Source of the DNA: Comamonadaceae bacterium 2FH
GTDB taxonomy: Bacteria > Pseudomonadota > Gammaproteobacteria > Burkholderiales > Burkholderiaceae_C
Direction: 5' to 3'
Length of the DNA stretch: 47,424 nucleotides
Assembly: GCA_005503335.1 (NCBI GenBank)
Contig: SCMQ01000037.1
Span: forward strand, 1 to 47,424
The position numbers and the translations under genes were made by a program. This document shows positions 11,482-17,648 of the stretch, one piece after another. Position 1 is the stretch's first letter; each line of letters begins with the position of its first letter. The notes under the pieces were generated by a model. The model saw nothing but the letters and a program-made list of their open reading frames with translations. It ran no database searches and was not told where the DNA came from.

Positions 11482-12429
11482 TCAGACCGGCAGGCCCAGC
11501 ACGCCCCGCACCTGCTCGCGCAGGGCCTTGAAACCGTCTTCCAAGCCGTAGGCGCTGGTGTTGAAGCTCATGTCCGCCTTGGAATAGAAGGCCGAGCGCC
11601 CGGTCAGGATGCGCTTGAGGTCCTCCATCGCCTCCTTGCTCGCCGCCATGGGGCGCATGTCGCCCTGGGCCGCCACGCGCCCCATGTGGTCGACGGGGTC
11701 GGCCTGCAGCCAGATGGTGTAGCAGTGCGAGAGCATGAGGTTGAAGTTGGCCGCGTCCGCCACCAGGCCGCCCGGCGTGGCGATCACCACCTCGGGGTAG
11801 ATCTGTATCGCCTCCTCGAGCGCGCGGCGCTCGTAGCGGCGGTAGGCATTGGTGCCGTAGAGGTTGTGGATCTCGCTGATGCTGCAGCCGGCGAACTGCT
11901 CGATCTCGCGGCTCAGCTCGATGAAGGTGTAGCCCAGGTCCTCGGCCAGGCGCCGGCCCAGCGTGGACTTGCCGGCGCCGCGCAGGCCGATCAGCGCGAT
12001 GCGCGCCGTGCGGCCCTGCTCGGCCGTGCCCTGGCCGTCGAACAGCGTGCCCAGGGCGATGCGCGCGCGGCGCAGATCGGCCTCGTTGCGGCGCTCCAGC
12101 AGCTCGCGGATCAGCAGCCACTCGGGCGAGGTGGTGGTGACGTCGCCCAGCAGCTCGCTCAGCGAGCAGTGCAGGGCCTGGGCCACCTGCAGCAGCACCA
12201 GGATGGAGGCATTGCCCGTGCCGTACTCGAGGTTGGCCAGGTGGCGCTCGGACACGTCGGCCGCCAGCGCCACCGCCTTGCGCGTCATGCCGCGGCGCGA
12301 GCGCAGTGTGCGCACGCGCTCGCCCAGCGCCAGCAGGAAGGGGTGGCGCGCCTCGCTGTCGGCCTCAGCCGCGCGCTCCGACACCAGCGCCTCGTCCGGC
12401 TCACCGCCCATGCTCGATCGGGTACCCAT
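11482..12429 (-). CDS. boxR: BoxR/BzdR-type regulator (XRE helix-turn-helix fused to shikimate-kinase-like domain)
   Basis: A protein of about 315 residues. An XRE helix-turn-helix (ALGERVRTLRSRRGMTRKAV onwards, about residues 30-85) is followed by a shikimate-kinase-like domain with a P-loop (GLRGAGKSTLG) at about 145. This architecture is specific to BzdR/BoxR, which sense benzoyl-CoA and repress benzoate degradation genes. I prefer ATG 12427-12429 because GGAG sits nine bases upstream; ATG 12444 is possible in the same frame. It is divergent from benzoate-CoA ligase and precedes boxCBA, with operator-like TGCA repeats on both sides. Confidence 0.92.
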   Translation of the reverse strand: MGTRSSMGGEPDEALVSERAAEADSEARHPFLLALGERVRTLRSRRGMTRKAVALAADVSERHLANLEYGTGNASILVLLQVAQALHCSLSELLGDVTTTSPEWLLIRELLERRNEADLRRARIALGTLFDGQGTAEQGRTARIALIGLRGAGKSTLGRRLAEDLGYTFIELSREIEQFAGCSISEIHNLYGTNAYRRYERRALEEAIQIYPEVVIATPGGLVADAANFNLMLSHCYTIWLQADPVDHMGRVAAQGDMRPMAASKEAMEDLKRILTGRSAFYSKADMSFNTSAYGLEDGFKALREQVRGVLGLPV

Positions 12430-12481
12430 GATTTGAAACTCCATCTGCCCCCGGGAAAACCCGGAGCGGGCTCACAAAACC

Positions 12482-12536
12482 TTGACATGCACTTTACTGC
12501 ACACTATCGTGACAAGCACAATAGTGCATTTATACA
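12482..12536 (+). promoter_or_regulatory. Benzoate-CoA ligase promoter with BoxR-type operators
   Basis: On the plus strand TTGACA (12482-12487) and TATCGT (12505-12510) are 17 bp apart, with TGCA-N6-TGCA (12488-12501) filling most of the spacer. A second possible promoter, GTGACA (12509-12514) with TATACA (12531-12536), contains another TGCA at 12525-12528. The arrangement mirrors the boxCBA promoter and lies in the 176-bp gap shared with boxR. Confidence 0.72.
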
Positions 12537-12605
12537 GGCAAGTCCAGCCCCGCCCCCAAGCACTGTCCAGTTTTTCTGCCCCAGATCCGCCACCGGAGAC
12601 ACCCC

Positions 12606-14183
12606 ATGTCCGCCCTGCCCCCGCCGCCGCCCGCCCAATTCAACTTCGCCCAGCACCTGATCGAGCGCAATGCTGGCCGGGGGGCCAAGGCCGCCTTCGT
12701 CGACGACCTGGGCACGCTCAGCTACACCCAGCTCGAGGACCGCGTGCGCCACCTCGCCGCCGGCCTGCGCGCGCTCGGCATACGCCGCGAAGAGCGCGTG
12801 CTGCTGCTGATGCAGGACTGCAACGACTGGCCGGTGAGCTTCCTGGGCGCGATCTACGCCGGCCTCGTCCCGGTGGCCGTCAACACCCTGCTCACCGCCG
12901 ACGACTACGCCTACATGCTCGAGCATTCGCGCGCGCAGGCCGTGCTGGTGTCGGGCGCGCTGCTGCCGGTGCTGACCTCGGCCATGGTCAAGTCCGACCA
13001 CGAGGTACAGAAGATCATCGTGTCGCGGCCCATCGCGCCGCTGCACCCGGCCGAAATCGAGTTCGAGACCTTCCTCGCCGCCTACCCGGCCATGACACGC
13101 CCGGCCGCGACCAGCGCCGACGACGCCGCCTTCTGGCTCTATTCCTCCGGCTCCACCGGCCGGCCCAAGGGCACGGTGCACTCGCACGCCAACCCGTACT
13201 GGACCGCCGAACTCTACGGCAGCGGCCTGCTGCAGCTGCGCGAGGACGACGTCTGCTTCTCCGCGGCCAAGCTGTTCTTCGCCTACGGGCTGGGCAACGC
13301 GCTGAGCTTCCCCATGAGCGTGGGCGCCACCACCATCCTGATGGCCGAGCGGCCCACGCCCGACGCCACCTTCAAGCGCCTGCTGGGCCAGGTCGGCGGG
13401 GTGAAACCCACCGTGTTCTACGGCGCGCCCACCGGCTTCGCCGGCATGCTGGCCCACCCCCAGCTGCCGGCGCGCGATGCCGTCGCGCTGCGCCTGGTCT
13501 CGTCGGCCGGCGAGGCCCTGCCGGCCGAGCTCGGCGAGCGCTTCAAGCGGCATTTCGGGGTCGACATCGTCGACGGCATAGGCTCGACCGAGATGCTGCA
13601 CATCTTCCTCAGCAACCGCCCGGACAAGGTGCGCTACGGCACCACCGGCTGGCCGGTGCCGGGCTACGAAATCGAGCTGCGCGGCGAGGAAGGCGGCCCG
13701 GTGCCCGACGGCGAGCCCGGCGACCTCTACATCCACGGCCCCTCGGCCGCGATGATGTACTGGGGCAACCGCGAGAAGACGCGCGACACCTTCCAGGGCG
13801 GCTGGACCAAGAGCGGCGACAAGTACGTGCGCAACGCCGACGGCACCTACACCTACAGCGGCCGCAGCGACGACATGCTGAAAGTGAGCGGCATCTACGT
13901 CTCGCCCTTCGAGGTCGAGGCCACCCTGGTGCAGCACCCGGCCGTGCTCGAGTGCGCGGTGATCGGCAAGCAGGACGCCGACGGCCTGGTCAAGACCAAG
14001 GCCTTCATCGTGCTCAAGGCCGGCCAGCAGCTGACCGAGGAAGAGATCAAGGCCTTCGTGAAGGAGCGCCTGGCGCCCTACAAGTACCCGCGCTTCATCG
14101 AGTTCGTAGCCGAGCTGCCGAAGACGGCGACGGGGAAGATTCAGCGCTTTCGCTTGCGCGAGAAGGAAGCGGCGGGCGGGTGA
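12606..14183 (+). CDS. bclA: Benzoate-CoA ligase
   Basis: A 525-residue ANL-superfamily acyl-CoA synthetase that activates benzoate to benzoyl-CoA with ATP. The AMP-binding motif YSSGSTGRPKGT is at about 179-190; the C-terminal domain ends in [13 protein letters not shown] with the catalytic lysine near 511. It runs divergently from boxR under what appear to be BoxR operators. The last 131 bp (14053-14183) are repeated at 14838-14968 with 12 differences, mostly silent. The tail of this copy uses less typical codons (GTA, ATT, TTT, TTG) than the downstream remnant, suggesting the 3' end was replaced by recombination. Confidence 0.95.
   Translation: MSALPPPPPAQFNFAQHLIERNAGRGAKAAFVDDLGTLSYTQLEDRVRHLAAGLRALGIRREERVLLLMQDCNDWPVSFLGAIYAGLVPVAVNTLLTADDYAYMLEHSRAQAVLVSGALLPVLTSAMVKSDHEVQKIIVSRPIAPLHPAEIEFETFLAAYPAMTRPAATSADDAAFWLYSSGSTGRPKGTVHSHANPYWTAELYGSGLLQLREDDVCFSAAKLFFAYGLGNALSFPMSVGATTILMAERPTPDATFKRLLGQVGGVKPTVFYGAPTGFAGMLAHPQLPARDAVALRLVSSAGEALPAELGERFKRHFGVDIVDGIGSTEMLHIFLSNRPDKVRYGTTGWPVPGYEIELRGEEGGPVPDGEPGDLYIHGPSAAMMYWGNREKTRDTFQGGWTKSGDKYVRNADGTYTYSGRSDDMLKVSGIYVSPFEVEATLVQHPAVLECAVIGKQDADGLVKTKAFIVLKAGQQLTEEEIKAFVKERLAPYKYPRFIEFVAELPKTATGKIQRFRLREKEAAGG
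14053..14183 (+). repeat. Direct repeat, left copy (bclA 3' end)
   Basis: The 131-bp bclA 3' terminus matches 14838-14968 at 119 of 131 positions by hand count. Most differences are at third codon positions, so the two copies diverged as functional coding sequence rather than by a recent tandem duplication. Confidence 0.9.
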
Positions 14184-14211
14184 GACGGCTGCGCGGGCTG
14201 CGCCACCACAC

Positions 14212-14751
14212 CTAAATCACGGTAACGTGCAATTGGCAGGCCGCGTCCCCCCTCAGCATGCAGGTGGGCTCCGTGATGGCGACCTGCTCTCCATAGTACT
14301 TGGCGATCCCCCTGATGATCCCCTTCGCCAGGGTGCACATCTTCCGGGGTGATGTGTAGGTGACGACCACCTCGTGGGATCCAGCCCATCGACACATCAG
14401 CTTCGGCGGATTGGTATTCGTCCCCGCATGGCGAAGCACCTCATGGATGGCCTCCTCCGTGTTGGCGATCATGTCGAGGGTCTTCCAGCCTGGCCTGATG
14501 AACGTCGGGACCATGCTGATCAGATCCGGCACGATGAATTCGCCCATGGCCTCCAAGATCACGGGAATGGGGTCTCCCGTTCTGGCCGATACGGCGGAGA
14601 GGAGCGCAGCGATCTCTTGGTCCGGGTAGTCGGCCACGGGCACATACAGCCTGGGCCGAACCTCTGCCGAACGCACGATCTCCGGCCAAGCTTGCTCCCC
14701 CAGCCTGGCTTCGACGAACTTCCGGATTTCTATAGGGAAGATACCGTTCAT
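14212..14751 (-). CDS. H-NOX (haem NO/O2-binding) domain protein, stand-alone
   Basis: A 179-residue single-domain protein. The H-NOX signature is intact: proximal haem ligand H103 ([10 protein letters not shown]), the haem-distorting proline P115 (NPPKL), and the propionate-binding YxSxR motif Y132, S134, R136 (TYTSPRKM). These fall within one residue of the standard numbering. The C-terminus ([13 protein letters not shown]) recalls the end of V4R domains. AGGGGGG precedes the start and a GATAAT -10-like hexamer lies at 14797-14802. H-NOX proteins usually pair with a histidine kinase, diguanylate cyclase or chemoreceptor; none is encoded nearby. Base composition is clearly lower in GC than bclA, and the gene lies between two diverged copies of the bclA 3' end. 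Confidence 0.85.
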   Translation of the reverse strand: MNGIFPIEIRKFVEARLGEQAWPEIVRSAEVRPRLYVPVADYPDQEIAALLSAVSARTGDPIPVILEAMGEFIVPDLISMVPTFIRPGWKTLDMIANTEEAIHEVLRHAGTNTNPPKLMCRWAGSHEVVVTYTSPRKMCTLAKGIIRGIAKYYGEQVAITEPTCMLRGDAACQLHVTVI

Positions 14752-14837
14752 GAGCCCCCCTTACGTCGCGATGTTCTTGTCGCTGCGGATGGTTGCATTA
14801 TCCACCCGTCTTTCCGGCCATGCGAGCAGGCAAGGGT

Positions 14838-14968
14838 CCTTCGTCAAGGAGCGCCTGGCGCCCTACAAGTACCCGCGCTTCATCGAGTTCGTCGCCGAGC
14901 TGCCCAAGACCGCGACGGGGAAGATCCAGCGCTTCCGGCTGCGGGAGAGGGAAGCGGCGGGCCGCTGA
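14838..14968 (+). pseudogene. Remnant of a second benzoate-CoA ligase 3' end
   Basis: An in-frame fragment encoding the last 43 residues of a benzoate-CoA ligase ([14 protein letters not shown] to [11 protein letters not shown] and stop). It is about 91% identical to the bclA tail at 14053-14183, and its codons (GTC, CCC, ACC, ATC, TTC, CTG) match the host better than that tail does. Weak similarity continues a few bases past the stop. It is preceded by unrelated sequence and has no start of its own, so any translation of 14750-14968 would be a chance chimera. Likely the original chromosomal bclA end, displaced by the segment bringing H-NOX. Confidence 0.85.
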
Positions 14969-15086
14969 GCCCGCTGCGCGAGCCGACACGCAAACGCGGC
15001 CACCCGGGCGGGCGCCTTGTCAGCCGTTTGGTGATGCCTAGCGCTCCATGGATCGCTTGGGCGCCATGCCCCCCTGAAGCGCGCGC

Positions 15087-15407
15087 TTACTTCTTTGGCA
15101 GATGGATGACCTGGCCATTGGCAGCGGCAGGCGCAGGCGCGGTGCCGATCTTGCGCAGGAAAACGGGCGCCACGTTCCACTGCTGCCCGTTCTCGGTGAT
15201 GACAGTCACCGACTTGCGGTTGTACTTGGCAATGATGCCAAAGAGAACGGGGTGACCTTGCGGCTGGAACGACACGCGCTCGCCGATGCTGAACTCGAGC
15301 ATGGAAGCGTGCGCACGCATTTGCTGCAGGAACTTGAGGCGCGCAACGATCCGGTTGTTCAGATCGATCAGCTCAGCCTCGGTCAGTTTGTCGATGTCGA
15401 TGGCCAC
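15087..15407 (-). CDS. Small protein of unknown function
   Basis: A 106-residue protein, VAIDIDKLTEAELIDLNNRI onwards. The first 40 residues are predicted helical (a charged helix through LKFLQQMRAHASML). The rest looks like a small beta-barrel (IGERVSFQPQG, VLFGIIAKYN, SVTVITENGQQWNVAP) resembling KOW/SH3-like nucleic-acid-binding folds; this is inference. The start is a GTG at 15405-15407, chosen because CAGGAG lies nine bases upstream; a longer frame to 15563 has no ribosome site. I recall similar short proteins in proteobacterial accessory regions but know no function. It lies between the bclA remnant and a toxin-antitoxin pair. Confidence 0.7.
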   Translation of the reverse strand: MAIDIDKLTEAELIDLNNRIVARLKFLQQMRAHASMLEFSIGERVSFQPQGHPVLFGIIAKYNRKSVTVITENGQQWNVAPVFLRKIGTAPAPAAANGQVIHLPKK

Positions 15408-15569
15408 GGCGGTTTGCTCCTGTTTGCCCGAGTATCCGTCACCAGCTACCGGCCGCCTCGCGCTGCGGATGGTGCCCAGCGTTGGACATGAGCGGCGGCG
15501 CTGGCGCAGCCTGAGGCTGTCCACTCGACGGAGGGGTTGGCCCCCATGGACGTAGATGGGCACGGGATT

Positions 15570-15890
15570 TCATACGGCCTCCGCGTGGAGGCGCACGCCA
15601 AGCGCTCGCGCCACCTTCAGCACAGTCGCGAAGCTCGGATTGCCGGTTTCACTGAGCGCCTTGTACAAGCTCTCGCGGCTCAGCCCCGCATCGCGGGCTA
15701 CCTGCGACATGCCCTTGGCGCGAGCGATGTCGCCCAGTGCACGGGCAATGCCCGCTGCATCATCGGGGGCCTCGGCGAGCCAGGCATCGAGATAGGCCGC
15801 CATCTCTTCGGGCGTGCGCAGTTGCTCCGCCACGTCGTAGGGCACGGTCTTGGTCTTGGCGGGTACCTTGGCAGTGGATGATTTGGGCAT
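15570..15890 (-). CDS. HigA-like antitoxin (addiction module antidote protein)
   Basis: A 106-residue DNA-binding antitoxin of the family whose members pair with short RelE-like killer proteins. The N-terminal part (YDVAEQLRTPEEMAAYLDAW) and a helix-turn-helix (MSQVARDAGLSRESLYKALS, then NPSFATVLKVARALG) match that family. AGGAG lies nine bases before the start and overlaps the toxin's stop region; the gap is 12 bp, so both genes share one transcript. The antitoxin probably represses the operon through the palindrome upstream of the toxin. Confidence 0.9.
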   Translation of the reverse strand: MPKSSTAKVPAKTKTVPYDVAEQLRTPEEMAAYLDAWLAEAPDDAAGIARALGDIARAKGMSQVARDAGLSRESLYKALSETGNPSFATVLKVARALGVRLHAEAV

Positions 15891-15902
15891 TTCGGGGTAC
15901 TC

Positions 15903-16190
15903 CTACAGGTTCCTCGCGAGTGCGATGGCCGCCTTGATGTCTTGCTGCTGCGTGGACTTGTCACCACCCGCGAGAAGGACGACGATCTCACCGGCTCTTT
16001 CGGCGCAGTACACGCGGTAGCCTGGACCGAAATCGATCTTCAGCTCCGACACACCGTCCGTCAGCTGGCGATGCTGCCCAGGGTTGCCGTGGACCAGCCG
16101 ATCCACCCGCACCTGAATCCGAGCGCGAGCTGCGCGATCTTTGAGGGCGTTGATCCAATCTCGATAGACCTCGGTCATCTGCACACGCAT
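15903..16190 (-). CDS. RelE/HigB-like toxin (addiction module killer protein)
   Basis: A 95-residue RelE-superfamily protein, probably a ribosome-dependent mRNA interferase. Family features are VYRDWINALKDRAARARIQ, GVSELKIDFGPGYRVYCAE and LLAGGDKSTQQQDI. The toxin-first order is that of higBA. The start is uncertain: the promoter at 16197-16224 places the transcript start at about 16190, so ATG 16190 would be leaderless, ATG 16178 would have a short leader, and the longest frame (16217) would begin upstream of the -10 box and is unlikely. Confidence 0.88.
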   Translation of the reverse strand: MRVQMTEVYRDWINALKDRAARARIQVRVDRLVHGNPGQHRQLTDGVSELKIDFGPGYRVYCAERAGEIVVLLAGGDKSTQQQDIKAAIALARNL

Positions 16191-16196
16191 GCGCGA

Positions 16197-16224
16197 ATCG
16201 TATCCCATGGGATACATCTGTCAA
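16197..16224 (-). promoter_or_regulatory. Toxin-antitoxin promoter with embedded palindromic operator
   Basis: Minus-strand TTGACA (16219-16224) and TACGAT (16197-16202) are 16 bp apart. Between and overlapping them is the perfect 16-bp palindrome GTATCCCATGGGATAC (16200-16215). An operator here would let the antitoxin block RNA polymerase directly. Confidence 0.75.
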
Positions 16225-16394
16225 GTGCCCCAGGCTGCCGCTTGTATCAAATGGCTCATGGGCGCCGTGGATTCCACGTCCACACGGGCCGCCGCAAAGC
16301 CCATTGAAGATGCCGGACACACGTACAGGCGACTCCCAACGAGCCCCCCCTATCGGTCAGTTTCTTGCCGTTGTGAGGAGTCCATATATGAGGG

Positions 16395-16826
16395 TCAGGC
16401 GCCGCCTTCGATGAACTCGACATTGGCAATCCAGCTCTTCTTGCGCCGCGAGAGGCGAGCCTTTTCGTCCTCTGCCTCGAAGGATGCCGGCGCATGCTTT
16501 AGAAGCGATTGGTCAACGCCTTCGAACGCGTTGACACTGACTACTGCGTAGGTCTGACCGTCAATCGCACTGCTGACGACCGGCGCGATGCCACACCTGG
16601 CGCAGACATGGAACTGGGCTGTCTTCGTGCCAAAGCGGTACTTCGATACGAGCGAAGGATCAGCTACGGTGACTTTGAGCGAACCTGTATTGCAGGACGT
16701 CCATACGCCGCCATGCTTCGTACAAAACGAGCAGTCGCAGGCTCGGGCTGGTATTTCTTTCGGCCCAGGCTCCCATAAGAGCTTGAATGAAATGTTCCCG
16801 CAGTGGCATCGGCCATTGATAAGCAT
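16395..16826 (-). CDS. GFA-family (glutathione-dependent formaldehyde-activating enzyme-like) protein
   Basis: A 143-residue zinc-binding protein of the GFA/CENP-V family. The cysteine pattern is complete: GRCHCGNISF near the N-terminus, CDCSFCTKHG around residues 30-40, and CARCG around 76-80. Family members are annotated as S-hydroxymethylglutathione synthases, but most have no demonstrated activity. AGGAG lies five bases ahead of ATG 16824-16826. A leader of about 25 bp follows an attC-like site (16849-16938), as expected for an integron cassette. The longer frame to 16958 runs through that site and is not coding. Confidence 0.9.
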   Translation of the reverse strand: MLINGRCHCGNISFKLLWEPGPKEIPARACDCSFCTKHGGVWTSCNTGSLKVTVADPSLVSKYRFGTKTAQFHVCARCGIAPVVSSAIDGQTYAVVSVNAFEGVDQSLLKHAPASFEAEDEKARLSRRKKSWIANVEFIEGGA

Positions 16827-16848
16827 GGTGGCTCCTGGCTTTGGCGGC

Positions 16849-16938
16849 GCCTGACGTTGAGGTAACCTGCAACCGCGCGAGGCGGCCCGTTCGAATTGCG
16901 CCCCGCTTACGGTTGTAAGGTTGACCGTAATGTTAGGC
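16849..16938 (-). other. attC-like recombination site
   Basis: On the minus strand the site starts with GCCTAAC (16932-16938), matching RYYYAAC, and ends with GTCAGGC (16849-16855), one base off GTTRRRY. The interior forms a long imperfect hairpin, in which GGTCAACCTTACAACCG pairs with CGGTTGCAGGTTACC. The stop codon of the upstream gene (TAA, 16933-16935) is embedded in the first core motif, as is common in gene cassettes. Assigned by eye; no covariance model was run. Confidence 0.6.
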
Positions 16939-17472
16939 AACGCCGAAAGGCCAATCATTTAAAAAATTAGTAAAGTCACGAACGCTGTTTGTGAACACTC
17001 CGGAGCAAATTTGCGAAAGGTCGTTTTTCGCAAGGCCGCGGGTCTCCCAGCATCGCCCGGCTTGCGTTACCCAAAAATAGCTTTGAATAGTGGTCGAATC
17101 AGGTGCAATCTTGGCGTACCGGTTGGCAAGCTCAGCAGGCTTTACGACTACGAAATCGTACTTGCGAGAATTGAACTCGCAAAGCACGAGAACCCAAAAG
17201 TCGGCTGTAGACGACGAGAGCTTTTTTTGGTCGAATTTCCACCAGCCACCGGACTTAATTTCCGCTGTTGCCCGAGATTCTTTTCCCGTCGCCAAGTGGT
17301 CTTTCGAGAACTTGACCTGAAGAGATGCGACTTTCTTCTGTTTCTTGTCGGTAACAAGTAGATCGATGCCATCGTCTTTTGATGGAATCCATACCCGCAT
17401 GTCGGGAAATTGAGCTTCAATTTCGCTTCCAACAAGGTATTCACCGGCATGGACGGTAAATATTGGGCGCAT
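16933..17472 (-). CDS. Putative PD-(D/E)XK nuclease-like protein
   Basis: A 179-residue soluble protein I do not recognise by name. The N-terminal half carries a pattern of restriction-endonuclease-like folds: GEYLVGSEIEAQF (candidate helix Glu), then DDGIDLLV, then LQVKFS, giving an E ... D ... QxK arrangement at about residues 11, 36 and 53. The second half (WVLVLCEFNSRKYDFVVVKP) is predicted alpha/beta. The fold call is inference. GC content is low and codons are unlike the core genes. Its stop codon lies within an attC-like core, and a MITE-like element ends about 10 bp before its start codon, so its native promoter or leader may be displaced. Only a weak AGGT precedes ATG 17472. Confidence 0.65.
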   Translation of the reverse strand: MRPIFTVHAGEYLVGSEIEAQFPDMRVWIPSKDDGIDLLVTDKKQKKVASLQVKFSKDHLATGKESRATAEIKSGGWWKFDQKKLSSSTADFWVLVLCEFNSRKYDFVVVKPAELANRYAKIAPDSTTIQSYFWVTQAGRCWETRGLAKNDLSQICSGVFTNSVRDFTNFLNDWPFGVA

Positions 17473-17482
17473 GAGTAATTAC

Positions 17483-17589
17483 CTAGGGAGGCGCTGATTA
17501 ATTCGGCTCGACATCCTTTGGCCTCAATGAAATCAATGAGTTATGAAGGATAAGGTGCTTAAAAAGTGAATTAATCAGCGCTTCCCTAG
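17483..17589. mobile_element. MITE-like element, copy 1, with CTAG target duplication
   Basis: A 99-bp element (17487-17585) with 18-bp terminal inverted repeats, GGAGGCGCTGATTAATTC and its complement with one mismatch, flanked by CTAG at 17483-17486 and 17586-17589. It encodes nothing. It is identical over all 99 bp to copy 2 in opposite orientation. Four-base YTAR duplications are typical of IS5-family elements, so this may be a non-autonomous IS5 relative. It has inserted at the end of an attC-like site. Confidence 0.88.
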
Positions 17590-17648
17590 ACGTTAAAGCT
17601 GAGCCGCGAGCAGAGGCTTGCCGACGCGAGTCGGTTCGAGCGTTAGGG
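17586..17648 (-). other. attC-like recombination site, interrupted by MITE copy 1
   Basis: Minus-strand CCCTAAC (17642-17648) contains the TAA stop of the upstream gene. About 60 bp later the far core reads CGTCTAGGT across the CTAG target site, close to the expected CGTTAGG with one extra base. The intervening GAACCGACTCG and CGCGGCTCAGC resemble the inner L boxes of known attC sites. MITE copy 1 has split the far core from the following cassette. Confidence 0.5.

Noticed and set aside
14212-14751. H-NOX gene as part of the box operon
   Set aside because: It is on the opposite strand from bclA and convergent with it, with its own leader and ribosome site. Co-regulation is not shown.
14750-14968. 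A 72-residue open frame as a real gene
   Set aside because: Its first 29 residues come from unrelated spacer and the rest is the bclA tail duplicate, with no ribosome site. It is better read as a remnant.
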